64,000 bases of DNA from WVYX01 sp039592335 (GTDB lineage Bacteria > Gemmatimonadota > Gemmatimonadetes > Gemmatimonadales > GWC2-71-9): the NCBI GenBank assembly GCA_039592335.1, contig JBDHBX010000003.1, positions 1 through 64,000 of the forward strand, given 5' to 3'. Positions 41,150-51,000 of this stretch are shown here, piece by piece. Position numbers and translations under genes: made by a program. Positions within the stretch are counted from its first letter, which is position 1. Each line of letters begins with the position of its first letter. The notes beneath the pieces were generated by a model. The model had not been told where the DNA came from. It saw nothing but the letters and a program-made list of their open reading frames with translations, and did not search any database.

Positions 41150-42295
41150 ATGACCAGTCGAACGAGTCACCCGCCACGGCTGCGCGACGAGCGCGGCATC
41201 GCCTTGCTGCTTACGATCCTCGCGCTCGTGGTGGTGAGCGCCCTCGTGTCGGGCTTCTTCATGTCCGCTATGCTGGAGAACCGCGCCGGGCAAAACTCCC
41301 GCAAGGTGGAGCAGGCGTTCGCGGCAGCCGAGTACGGCGTCACCGAGACGCTCGCGAACTGGGACGTGGTCTCCTGGAACGTCCTGCCCTCGATGGGGAT
41401 CGACTCCATCGCGGGAGCCTCGGCCACGGGAAGCGGCAGGTACGACGGGACCGTGCGCCGCCTGAACAACGAGCTGTTCCTGGTGGACGTCACCGGCTAT
41501 AGCGGATCGGGACTGGCCCGGCAGCGCATCGGCGCGTTCGTGAAGCTACGCTCCATCCTGTTCGACATCCGCGCGGCGCTCACGACCCGGGGCCCGAGTA
41601 CGGTCGGTGGAAACGCCGCGATCGACGGCTTCGATCACGTGCCGCCCGGGTGGGTCGCGTGTCCACCGCTCGGCCCCGGCAAGGCCGGCATCCGGATCCC
41701 CAACGTGAGCGACCTCAAGTACACGGGTGGGTGTAAGGGGGCCGGATGCATTTCCGGCACTCCCAAGGTGGACCCCGATCCGTTCATCGACGACGACACG
41801 TTCTTCGACTACGGGGACGGCGACTGGGAAGCCCTGAGGCGGCTGGCCAGCAAGCAGCTCCCCGCCGGCAACTACCAGGATCTCGAACCCATGCTGGACG
41901 GCGGCGGCGATTGCGACATCGGGCAGCCGAAGAACTGGGGTGACCCGGCCAATCCCACGGCGCCCTGTGGCAGCTACTACCCGGTCATCTATGTGAACGG
42001 CGACCTCACCGTGAACACCGGAACCGGCCAGGGCCTCCTTCTGGTGAACGGCGACTTCGATGTCCAGGGCGGCTTCCAGTTCTACGGCATCGTGGTGGTG
42101 CGGGGAGCGCTCAAGTCCGCCGGCAACGGCAACAAGTTCAACGGCGGCGTGCTGGCGGCCAACGTGCTGCTGGACGACAACTCCATCATCGGCACGGTGG
42201 ATGTGATGTACTCCCAGTGCGCCATCGCACGGGCACAGCAGGCCGCGGCGGCGGGGAGCCCGCTGCGCTCCCGCGGCTGGGTGCAACTCTTCTAG
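41150..42295 (+). CDS. PilX-like pilus assembly protein
   Basis: The 381-residue protein has an N-terminal hydrophobic helix after DERGIALLLTILALVVVSALVSGFF, the PilX N-terminal pattern (RGxALLLxL), then AFAAAEYGVTETL. The C-terminal half is long for PilX and contains a bactofilin-like/carbohydrate-like repeated beta stretch (VIYVNGDLTVNTGTGQGLLLVNGDFDVQGGFQFYGIVVVRG). It probably joins the pilus tip complex. Followed by a strong terminator. Confidence 0.75.
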   Translation: MTSRTSHPPRLRDERGIALLLTILALVVVSALVSGFFMSAMLENRAGQNSRKVEQAFAAAEYGVTETLANWDVVSWNVLPSMGIDSIAGASATGSGRYDGTVRRLNNELFLVDVTGYSGSGLARQRIGAFVKLRSILFDIRAALTTRGPSTVGGNAAIDGFDHVPPGWVACPPLGPGKAGIRIPNVSDLKYTGGCKGAGCISGTPKVDPDPFIDDDTFFDYGDGDWEALRRLASKQLPAGNYQDLEPMLDGGGDCDIGQPKNWGDPANPTAPCGSYYPVIYVNGDLTVNTGTGQGLLLVNGDFDVQGGFQFYGIVVVRGALKSAGNGNKFNGGVLAANVLLDDNSIIGTVDVMYSQCAIARAQQAAAAGSPLRSRGWVQLF

Positions 42296-42319
42296 CCTCG
42301 CCTGGCGACGCGTTGTGAG

Positions 42320-42353
42320 CGGCGTCGGCGCACCGCGCCGGCGCCGTTTGTTT
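42320..42353 (+). terminator. Rho-independent terminator of minor-pilin operon
   Basis: CGGCGTCGGCGC-acc-GCGCCGGCGCCG is a 12-bp stem with one wobble pair and a 3-nt loop, then TTTGTTT. It starts 25 bp after the last pilin gene stop. Confidence 0.88.
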
Positions 42354-42519
42354 GGCGGCGCCCTCAGCGCACCTCTTCGCCCGGCCCTGCTTCCTCCTCG
42401 GATCGGCATAACCGCCCAGGCACCCGCGATATCCACATTACCGAACACATGCCGAAGCGTCGTTGACGGCCGGCCCCGAACTCTGTAGGAATGCAGTCGG
42501 TAATGGCCCGGGGGGAGTC

Positions 42520-42903
42520 GTGCCTACCATTCTCGTGATCGACGATGACGAGGTCTCGCGCCTCGCTGCGGGAGCGGCGTTGGAGGCACTCGAGCACGAG
42601 GTCCACTACGCCCCCAACGGCGAAGTGGGCCTCCAGTTCTACGAGCGCTCGCCGACGGACGCCGTGATCGTGGATCTGGCGATGCCCGTGATGAACGGGC
42701 TCAAGACGATTCGCGAGCTCAAGGACCGCTTTCCCGACGTCAAGATCATTGCGGTGTCCGGGGTGAGCCCCGACCAACTGTCCCTCGCCGAGGACTACGG
42801 TGCCCTGCGCACGCTGGTGAAGCCCCTGAATGCCACCGAGCTGCAGGAGGCCGTAGCCTCCGTACTGCGCCGGGCGACTGGCTGGGAGGGCGTGATCGAC
42901 TGA
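42520..42903 (+). CDS. Single-domain response regulator
   Basis: The 127-residue protein is a lone REC domain: TILVIDDDEVSRLAA, the phosphoacceptor Asp in AVIVDLAMPVMNG, VSGVSPDQL and the Lys in TLVKPLNATEL. Start GTG 42520 follows GGGGGAG. With no output domain it must act by protein contact or phosphotransfer. It is upstream of tRNA-Gln and near the kinase operon at 45070; a link is possible but unproven. Confidence 0.88.
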   Translation: MPTILVIDDDEVSRLAAGAALEALEHEVHYAPNGEVGLQFYERSPTDAVIVDLAMPVMNGLKTIRELKDRFPDVKIIAVSGVSPDQLSLAEDYGALRTLVKPLNATELQEAVASVLRRATGWEGVID

Positions 42904-43002
42904 GGGCGCTCAGGGCGCCCCTCGAACACATATCCACCAGCGCCGATCGCGCCCCCGGCGGTTGGCACCCCCTGCCCCACCCACGGTAGATTGCCTGCGC
43001 AC

Positions 43003-43073
43003 TGGCCCCTCGTCCAACGGTAGGACGCCGGACTTTGGATCCGGAAATGATGGTTCGAGTCCATCGGGGCCAA
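43003..43073 (+). tRNA. tRNA-Gln(UUG)
   Basis: TGGCCCC pairs with GGGGCCA, with discriminator A. The anticodon stem CCGGA/TCCGG encloses loop CTTTGGA with anticodon TTG (read as UUG). T arm GATGGTTCGAGTCCATC. 71 nt, CCA not encoded. Confidence 0.96.
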
Positions 43074-43078
43074 CTGCG

Positions 43079-43116
43079 AAGAACCCCCGGCATCACTCGG
43101 ATGCCGGGGGTTCTTC
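43079..43116 (+). terminator. Rho-independent terminator of tRNA-Gln
   Basis: AGAACCCCCGGCAT-cactcgg-ATGCCGGGGGTTCT is a 14-bp perfect stem beginning 7 nt after the tRNA, followed by TCC. It may also end transcription of the convergent HEAT-repeat gene. Confidence 0.88.
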
Positions 43117-43141
43117 CGCCTCGGGCGCGGCCGGCGGCAGG

Positions 43142-44848
43142 TCACCCGAGTGCCCTCGTCGCCGCGTTGCGCACCACGACGTCCCCGTCCTGGGCCAACA
43201 CCATCAGGGCTTCCCGGGACTCCGGCGTCCCCAGCGCGCCGAGGGCTTCGGCGGCGGCGGCCCGCACCCGGGTAGTGTGCCGCGGTTCGGCGATGCCGGG
43301 CTCGCTGTAGGTCGCGAGGCAGCGGACCGTCGTCCCGTCCCCGAGCCGGCCCAGCGCCCAGAGAAGTCTGAGGCGCACGTCTTCGTTTCGCTCCATTCCC
43401 AGACGCGCCACGATCAGCGGGGAGACGGCCGGATCGTTGCCCGCCACGAGGGCGCCGGCGGCAGCGGCCCGGACCGCCGGCTCGCCATCCTTCAGCAGCA
43501 GCAACGCCATCTGGACGATCTTGCGCCCACCGATCTCCGCCATCGCCGCCGCGGCACGCTCGCGGACCTCCGCCGAGGGGTGTCGGGCACACTCCATGAT
43601 GGAGAACCGTGCCGCCATCCCTCCCGCGGCGCCCAGCAGGTCGACGGCAGCCACCGTGACGTCAGGGCCCTCGCCCGAGAGTCGGCGCCTGAGGGCCTGG
43701 GCCACCCGGTCACCGGCCCCCTGAAGAGCCTTCCGGTAGGCCGCGCGGGTCTCGGGTGTGGCTCCGAGGTAGGCGTCGACGACGAAGGTGCCGGCCCGCT
43801 CGCCCACCGCCGACACCGCTCGGATCAAGGCCTGCTGCTCATCGGGGGATATCCCCGGGTCACCGATCCGCTGCACCATCCACACGAGGAGCGTGTCGTC
43901 CACCAGGCACGAGATCACCTCCGTGGCCCGCATGCTGAGCTCCGGCTCCACACGTTCGGACGCCACGCGCTCCAGCACCGCCACTACCTCGGCCAGGAAC
44001 TGGGGCTGTCGAAGGGAAGCGAGGTCCGGAGCCAGCTCAGCGAGACGCCGGAGGTTCCCCGGCCTGGGGGCCGGGTCGGCGCCCGGCATGAAGTTGGCCA
44101 GCAGGCGGCGGGCCTCGATGTCCGGAGGCAGCGCCTCGGGACGGAACACCCCCGTGGAGCGCCACGAGAACGGCGAATCCCCCGGCTCGGGGACCGCCGA
44201 CGTCTGGCGCGGGGCTTTGGAGGATTTGGCGCTCAACACCACGACGTCCCCGAGGGCCTGATCGCCCGGGGACAGCTCCCCCCCTGCCACCCGCAACATG
44301 GCGCCAACGTGTTCGGCGTTTGCTCCCGGCCGGATCACCAGGGTGCGCACCCCGCGGGTACGCAACTGGCGGGAGAGCATCACGAGGGCCGGGTTCTTGG
44401 GCAGGACGGGGGCGGTGTTCCACGTGAGGCCCTTCTGGCCCACCCTGCATTCCACCTCTCCCGCGGCCAGCACGTTGGGGAGGGTGGCGGAGACGACCTG
44501 GGTGGCCTCGGCGAGCGCGGGGTGGGTGGGCGGGTACAGGCGGGAGAGGTGGAACACCTTGGCAACGGCCGAGAACGCGCACTCGACCCGCTGGATCGTG
44601 ACGTCCGTCCCGCCGCGCCGCCGGTCGACGGTGCGCCGCTCGGTGCGGCGGCGGCGCTCCCGCCCGCTGCGGCGTGGGCGACGGCGGCGGTCATCCCCCC
44701 TGCGCCGCTCGCGCGCAATGGGGAGCCTGTCGTGCCGGCGCTCGGTGCAACGGCGCTGCTGGCCCGAGCGGCGATCCCACCCGGCGCGCCGCTCGACTAT
44801 GACTCGTCTCTCGTTGGCACGCGCCTGGAAACCCGCGGTCTCAGTCAT
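43142..44848 (-). CDS. HEAT-repeat protein with Arg-rich N-terminus
   Basis: The 568-residue protein from ATG 44848 starts with an extraordinarily Arg-rich segment (about residues 13-82, for example VERRAGWDRRSGQQRR and RGDDRRRRPRRSGRERR) that is unlikely to fold. A central alpha/beta region follows (about 90-260), then HEAT-like repeats to the C-terminus (AARFSIMECARHPSAEVRERAAAAMAEIGGRKIVQ; GEPAVRAAAAGALVAGNDPAV; ALGALGTPESREALMVLAQDGDVVVRNAATRALG). HEAT repeats bind proteins; the Arg tail may bind nucleic acid or acidic partners. Divergent from the sensor kinase operon. Confidence 0.65.
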   Translation of the reverse strand: MTETAGFQARANERRVIVERRAGWDRRSGQQRRCTERRHDRLPIARERRRGDDRRRRPRRSGRERRRRTERRTVDRRRGGTDVTIQRVECAFSAVAKVFHLSRLYPPTHPALAEATQVVSATLPNVLAAGEVECRVGQKGLTWNTAPVLPKNPALVMLSRQLRTRGVRTLVIRPGANAEHVGAMLRVAGGELSPGDQALGDVVVLSAKSSKAPRQTSAVPEPGDSPFSWRSTGVFRPEALPPDIEARRLLANFMPGADPAPRPGNLRRLAELAPDLASLRQPQFLAEVVAVLERVASERVEPELSMRATEVISCLVDDTLLVWMVQRIGDPGISPDEQQALIRAVSAVGERAGTFVVDAYLGATPETRAAYRKALQGAGDRVAQALRRRLSGEGPDVTVAAVDLLGAAGGMAARFSIMECARHPSAEVRERAAAAMAEIGGRKIVQMALLLLKDGEPAVRAAAAGALVAGNDPAVSPLIVARLGMERNEDVRLRLLWALGRLGDGTTVRCLATYSEPGIAEPRHTTRVRAAAAEALGALGTPESREALMVLAQDGDVVVRNAATRALG

Positions 44849-44972
44849 CGTCACGACCTCGTCTCTTGCGTGACACGGTCGAATCTCCTGCTGTTCATCG
44901 TGAGGCAAGGAGCGTGCCGGGCGTAATCCCCAGCGGGGGGCCCCATACCACTTGCCGCCGCGTCGCCACCGG

Positions 44973-45014
44973 CTAGAACAGTACTTCCTGGCCGGCCGCA
45001 CGCTCAAGGGGTGG
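44973..45014 (+). pseudogene. Fragment of sodium:solute symporter gene
   Basis: A 42-bp stretch encodes LEQYFLAGRTLKGW and matches positions 58089-58130 of the symporter gene with only three differences. The rest of that gene is absent. It lies in the divergent intergenic region between the HEAT-repeat gene and the first histidine kinase gene. Either a remnant of an older paralogue or a short copied segment. Confidence 0.6.
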
Positions 45015-45069
45015 AGGGCCGAAGCATCCCCCGCCTGCTTGACCAGGTCAATCAATACCGCCGGCTATT

Positions 45070-48033
45070 GTGGAGCGGCGATCAGCGACACAGTTTGTCT
45101 GGATTGTGCCTCCTCCAAAATCCCGACGTCCCGACGACAGCCTCGCCCGCCGCCAGGCGGCACTGCTGCGGCTGAGCGCCGAGCTCGCCGCCGCCCTCGA
45201 CGAAGACGAGATCTGCCGGCGCGTCGTGCACGGTCTGCGCGACGAGTCGCTGGGCTACCACTTCGTGGGGCTGTTCCTGGTCGACGAGGCCACCGGCGAC
45301 CGCGTGATGCGCGCGGCCGTCGGGTGGGAAGACACCTCGGCGGGGTGGCGCGTCCCCAAGGGTGAAGGACTGAGCGCCCGAGCCCTCGAGGACGGCCAGG
45401 TGCACTACACTCCCGACGTCACCAAGGAGCCGCTCTACATCCCGGGCCTCAGCACCGGCTCGGAGATCGACGTGCCACTCATCATCGAGGGGAAGCCGGC
45501 CGGCGTGCTGGTGGTGGAGAGCGAGACGCCGGAAGCGTTCGCCCCGGAGGACCAGGACATCCTCACGGCGGCCGCGACCCAGGCCGCCATCGCCATCGCC
45601 CGGGGGCGGCTGCTGGAGAACCAGCAGCGGCTCCTTGCATCCGAACGGCGGCGGGCCGACGAACAGCAGGCCCTGCTGGAAACGATGGCCGACCTCTCGG
45701 CCGAGCTGGAGCTGCCCAAGCTGCTGCAGGCCGTGCTGCGGCGCGCCGTGAGCCTGTTGGGGGTGAGCGGCGGGGAGCTCGCCATCTACGACGAGCAGGC
45801 GCACGAACTGGAGATCGTGGCGAACCACGCCATGGAACAGGTTTCCGTGGGCAGCCGGCTCGCCGTGGGCGAGGGCGCGATGGGGCACGTGGCCCAGACG
45901 CTCGAGCCGCTCATCATCACGGACTACGGGGAGTGGGCCGGTCGCTCCGCTCGCTACGCGACGGTGGAGGCGCACGCGGCCGTCGTGCTCCCCCTGGTGG
46001 TCGCGGGCCAGCTGGTGGGCGTCATCGACTTCTGGCACGCCGACCGCGACCGCCGGTTCGGGCCCGAGGACCACCGCTTGCTGAAGCTGTTCGCGACCCA
46101 GGCCGCGGTCGCCATCGAGAACGCGCGGCTGTACACGTCGGCGCGGCAGCAGCGGCAGTACTTCGCGGAGCTGGTGCGCAACAGCCCGGTGGCCATCGTC
46201 ACGCTCGACCCCAACCACCACATCGTCTCGATCAACCCGGCGTTCGAGAAGCTGTACGGCTACACCGAGCAGGAGGTGCTGGGGCGCAACCTCGACGACA
46301 TGATCACCACGGAGCAGACGCGTGCGCAGGCAGTGGCGTACACGCAGGAGGCGTCCGACCACGCCGTGAAGGGCATCGGCCAGCGCCGCCGCAAGGACGG
46401 CACCCTGGTCGACGTGGAGGTGTTGGCGGTTCCGGTAGAGGTGGACGGCGAGCGGGTGGGCCTGATGGGCTTGTACCACGACGTTAGCGAGCTGCTCGAC
46501 GCGCGGCGCGAGGCCGAGGCCGCCAACAGCGCCAAGAGCCAGTTCCTCGCCAACATGAGCCACGAGCTGCGCACCCCGCTCAACGCCATCATCGGCTACA
46601 GCGAGATGCTGCAGGAGGACGCCGAGGACGCCAACCAACCCGGCTTCGTTCCGGACCTGGAGAAGATCCACGCTGCCGGCCGGCACCTGTTGGCGCTGAT
46701 CAACGACATCCTCGATCTGTCCAAGATCGAGGCGGGCAAGATGGAGCTGTATCTGGAGCGGTTCGACGTCCGCACGGTACTCGACGAGGTGGCCACCACG
46801 ATCCGCCCGCTGGTGGAGCAGAACGCCAACCGGTTCGAGCTCCAGGTCGACGACACCGTGCAGCAGATGCACTCCGACGCCACCCGGATCCGCCAGGTGC
46901 TGCTCAACCTCCTGTCGAACGCCTGCAAGTTCACCGAGCGGGGAACAATCACCCTCGTGGTGCGCGGGGAGCGGGACGAGGGGGCCGGTGAGGGCGTGGT
47001 CCTCCAGGTGCGGGACACCGGCATCGGGATGACCGAAGACCAGCTGCAGCGTGTGTTCGAAGCGTTTGCCCAGGCCGAGGCCACGACCGCGAGCCGCTAC
47101 GGGGGCACCGGCCTGGGACTCGCCATCAGCCGGCGCTTCTGCCAGATGCTGGGTGGCGACCTCTCGGCGGAGAGCGAGGCCGGCACGGGGTCCACCTTCA
47201 CCGTCCGATTGCCGGCCGAGGCCCCCACGGGCCGGCCGGCGGCCGCGCCGGAGCCGCCGGACGCGACGGCAGCCGAGGGTGCGGGAGCGGGAAGCGCCGG
47301 CACCGTGCTGGTGATCGACGACGACGTTGCCGTACGCAACCTCATGGGCCGCCTGCTGCAGAAGGAAGGCTTCCACGTGCACCTCGCCGACGGCGGCGAG
47401 GCGGGCCTCGCCCTCGCCCGGCAGATCCGACCGGACGTCATCACGCTGGATGTCCTGATGCCCCAGATGGACGGGTGGGCAGTGCTGACCGCGCTCAAGG
47501 CCGATCACGAGCTGGCCGAGATCCCCGTCATCATGCTGACCATCGTGGACGAGAAGAACCTGGGGTTCGCGTTGGGGGCATCCGAGTACCTCACCAAGCC
47601 GATCGACCGAGAGCGGTTGGCGGCGGTCCTGAAGCGCTACGCGGGGGCAAGCGGACGGCCCGTGCTGGTGGTGGAGGACGACAGCGCCACCCGCGCGTTG
47701 CTGCGGCGTGCTGCGGAGACCGAGGGGTGGGAGGTGCGGGAGGCGGAGAACGGACGCGCGGCGCTGTCCCGCGTCGCGGAGCAGCGGCCCGAGGTGATCC
47801 TGTTGGACCTGATGATGCCTGAGATGGATGGGTTCGAGTTCCTCGAGGCGCTTCGTGCGCGGGAGGAGTGGCAGTCGATCCCGGTGCTCGTCATCACGGC
47901 CAAGGACCTGAGCGACGAGGAGCGGGAGCGTCTCAATGGCGGCGTACAGCGCATCGTGCTGAAGGGCGCCAAGGACCGGGAGGCGCTGCTGGCAGAGGTG
48001 CGGGAGCTAGTGGCGGCAAAGGCGGCCGTATGA
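45070..48033 (+). CDS. Hybrid sensor histidine kinase/response regulator 1 (GAF-GAF-PAS-HisKA-HATPase-REC-REC)
   Basis: 987 residues from GTG 45070 (GTG 45109, with a shorter start, is an alternative). Domains: GAF (about 25-165), GAF (205-360), PAS (368-485), HisKA with SHELRTPLNAIIGYSE (His near 498), HATPase (N box SNACKF, GTGLGLAI near 680), REC1 with DVLMPQMDGW (Asp near 792), REC2 with LLDLMMPEMDGF (Asp near 909). No membrane helix is evident, so it is probably a cytosolic sensor. Three GAF/PAS input modules suggest small-molecule or redox sensing. The stop overlaps the next ATG (ATGA). Confidence 0.9.
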   Translation: MERRSATQFVWIVPPPKSRRPDDSLARRQAALLRLSAELAAALDEDEICRRVVHGLRDESLGYHFVGLFLVDEATGDRVMRAAVGWEDTSAGWRVPKGEGLSARALEDGQVHYTPDVTKEPLYIPGLSTGSEIDVPLIIEGKPAGVLVVESETPEAFAPEDQDILTAAATQAAIAIARGRLLENQQRLLASERRRADEQQALLETMADLSAELELPKLLQAVLRRAVSLLGVSGGELAIYDEQAHELEIVANHAMEQVSVGSRLAVGEGAMGHVAQTLEPLIITDYGEWAGRSARYATVEAHAAVVLPLVVAGQLVGVIDFWHADRDRRFGPEDHRLLKLFATQAAVAIENARLYTSARQQRQYFAELVRNSPVAIVTLDPNHHIVSINPAFEKLYGYTEQEVLGRNLDDMITTEQTRAQAVAYTQEASDHAVKGIGQRRRKDGTLVDVEVLAVPVEVDGERVGLMGLYHDVSELLDARREAEAANSAKSQFLANMSHELRTPLNAIIGYSEMLQEDAEDANQPGFVPDLEKIHAAGRHLLALINDILDLSKIEAGKMELYLERFDVRTVLDEVATTIRPLVEQNANRFELQVDDTVQQMHSDATRIRQVLLNLLSNACKFTERGTITLVVRGERDEGAGEGVVLQVRDTGIGMTEDQLQRVFEAFAQAEATTASRYGGTGLGLAISRRFCQMLGGDLSAESEAGTGSTFTVRLPAEAPTGRPAAAPEPPDATAAEGAGAGSAGTVLVIDDDVAVRNLMGRLLQKEGFHVHLADGGEAGLALARQIRPDVITLDVLMPQMDGWAVLTALKADHELAEIPVIMLTIVDEKNLGFALGASEYLTKPIDRERLAAVLKRYAGASGRPVLVVEDDSATRALLRRAAETEGWEVREAENGRAALSRVAEQRPEVILLDLMMPEMDGFEFLEALRAREEWQSIPVLVITAKDLSDEERERLNGGVQRIVLKGAKDREALLAEVRELVAAKAAV

Positions 48034-51000
48034 GCGAGCGGGGCCCGATCCGGGCGCCAGAGGTCGGCGCCGCCGAGATGCGGTCGGCGCTGCTAAGCCT
48101 GAGCACCCGCATTGCAGAGGCGCCCGACGAAGACCACGTGTGCCGCAGCGTGGTGGAGGGATTGCGGCACGGCGCGTTCGGCTTCGACGGGGTGGGTCTG
48201 TACATGGCCGGCACGGCCGCCTTCGCCCCGTCGCTCAAGGCGAGTGCCGGACGCTTCGAGGACGCCGGGGACGCCCCCTCGGAGCTGCGCCTCCCCCTGC
48301 GCATCGACCAGAGCGCCATCGGCGAGCTGGTCGTCCGCCGGGACCAGGGCCGCTCCTTCAGCCAGGGCGACCTCGACATCCTGGCGGCGGCGGCCAACCA
48401 GGCGAGCACCGCCATCGGCCGCGTGCGGCTGCTCGCGGCCGAGCGGAAGCGCAGCAGCGAGCAGCGGGCGTTGCTCGACACGCTCGCGGATCTCTCGGGC
48501 GAGCTGGAGCTGGACAAGCTATTGCAGGCGGTGCTCGAGCGGGCCGTCGCCCTGCTGGCTGTCGCCGGCGGCGAGCTGGCCGTCCTCGAGGACGCCTCGC
48601 AGGAGCTGGTCGTCGTGGCGAGCCACGGCATCGGGGAGGATTCGACCGGCGTTCGGATGCAGCTCGGCGAGGGAGGCATGGGCCAGGTGGCGGTGACGCG
48701 CGAGCCGCTCATCATCCCCGACTACCAGCAGTGGGATGGACGGTCACCTCAGTACACCGGTGACATCCGGGCGGCAGCGGTCACGCCACTGCTGATCGGC
48801 GCGCGGTTGGTGGGCGCCCTGGCGGCCGTGCACACCGATCCCGAGCGGGAATTCGGCGGCGAAGATCTCCGCCTCCTCAACCTGTTCGCCGCGCAGGCCG
48901 CCATCGCCATCGAGAACGCCCGGCTGTTCACTGCCGAGCGGGGGCGCGCCTCGGAGCAGCAGGCGCTGCTCGACACCCTGGCCGATCTCTCAGGGGAGCT
49001 GGAGTTGTCGAAGGTGCTCGATGCGGTGCTGGAGCGGGCGGTGACCCTGCTGGGCGTGACCGGCGGCGAGGTGGCCATCTACCACGAGCAGAGCAACGAG
49101 CTGGAGGTGTTGGCCAGCCGGAACATCGGGAGAGATTCGACCGGTACCCGGATCGCCCTCGGAGAGGGGGCGATGGGATCGGTGGCGGGGAGCCTGGAGC
49201 CGCTCATCATCCCGTCCTACCACGAGTGGGCGGGACACTCCGCACAGTACGAGGACCTGTTGGTGCACGCGGTCATGGCGGCGCCGCTCGTCATTGGGGG
49301 CCGGCTGGTAGGTGCCATTGCCACCGTGCATTCCGATCCGGCGCGCCGGTTCGGCGACGCCGATCTCCGGCGACTCATGATGTTCGCTCCGCAGGCCGCC
49401 ATCGCCATCGAGAACGCCCGCCTCTTTGCCGTCGAGCGCCAGCGGGCGGGCGAGCAACAGGCGCTGCTCGGGACGCTGAAGGACCTATCGGGGGAGCTCG
49501 AGCTCTCGAAGGTGTTGCAGCGCGTGCTGCAGCGAGCGGCGGCGCTGCTCGACGTCACGGGCGGTGAGCTCGCCACCTGGGACGAGTGGCGCGAGGAGCT
49601 CGTCGTCGTGGCAGGCCACAACATGCCCTCCACCGTCGTGGGGATGCGCATGGCTGTCGGCGAGGGCGCCATGGGCCACGTCGCGGAGACCCACGAGCCG
49701 CTGATCATTCCGCGGTACCAGGAGTGGGAGGGCCGGTCGGACAAGTACACCCAGAGCGCCTTCCAGTCGGTGATCGCGGCGCCGCTGCTCATCGGCAATC
49801 GGTTGGTCGGAGCCATCGCGGCGGTGCACGCCGACGCGTCGCGGGAGTTCGGCTCCGAGGACCTCCGACGGCTCGAGTTGTTCGCCCCGCAGGCCGCGAT
49901 CGCCATCGAGAACGCACGACTGTTCGAGGCCTCGCAGCGGTACTTCCAGGACCTGGTGCAGAACAACCCGGTCGCGATCGTGAACCTGGACCTCAACTTC
50001 AACATCGTCTCCTGCAATCCGGCGTTCGAGCGGTTGTATGGCTACACCCAGGAGGAGGTGGTGGGCCGCAATCTCGACGAGCTGGTGACCACCCCGGAGA
50101 CGCGCGCCGACGCGGCCGGCTACACCGAGGAGGGCCTGGCCGGGAAGATGACCAAGGGCACGGGGCGCCGACGCCGCAAAGACGGCTCGATGGTGGACGT
50201 GGAGCTGTTCACCATCCCGGTCATCGTAGGGGGGGAGCAGGTCGGGATCATCGCGCTGTACCACGACATCACCGAGCTGCGGGATGCGCGGCGCGATGCG
50301 GAGGCTGCCAACGCGGCCAAGAGCAAGTTCCTCGCCAGCATGAGCCACGAGCTTCGCACCCCGCTCAACGCCATCCTCGGCTACGCGGAGATGCTGCAAG
50401 AGGACGCGCGGGACGCCGGGCAGGACGGATTCGTTCCCGACCTCGAGAAGATCCACGCGGCGGGCCAGCACCTGCTGAGCCTGATCAACGATGTGCTCGA
50501 CCTGTCCAAGATCGAGGCGGGCAAGATGCAGCTCTACGTGGAGACGTTCGATGTCGCGACCGTGGTGGCCGACGTGGCCAGCACGGTGCGGCCCCTGGTC
50601 GAGAAGAACGGCAACGCGCTGGAGCTGCACGCCGCAGACGGCTTGGGCACCATGCACTCCGACGTGACGCGGGTGCGACAGGTCCTGCTCAACCTGTTGT
50701 CCAACGCGGCCAAGTTCACCGAGCAGGGTACGATCGCGCTCGAGGTCACGCGGGACGGGGACGCCGGCGCGGGCGAACAGCTGCTGTTCTCGGTGCGGGA
50801 CACCGGCATCGGAATGACCCCCGAACAGCAGGAGCGGCTGTTCGAGGCGTTCGCCCAGGCCGAGGCGTCCACCGCAGCGAAGTATGGCGGAACCGGGCTG
50901 GGACTCGCGCTCAGCAAGCGGTTCTGCGAGATGATGGGCGGCACCATCGCGGTGGAGAGCACCGCGGGGACGGGCACCACCTTCACGGCGCGGCTGCCTG

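Noticed and set aside
45082..47508. Long minus-strand frame antisense to kinase 1
   Set aside because: Composition-driven open frame in a GC-rich genome; the product lacks recognisable domains, unlike the plus-strand kinase.
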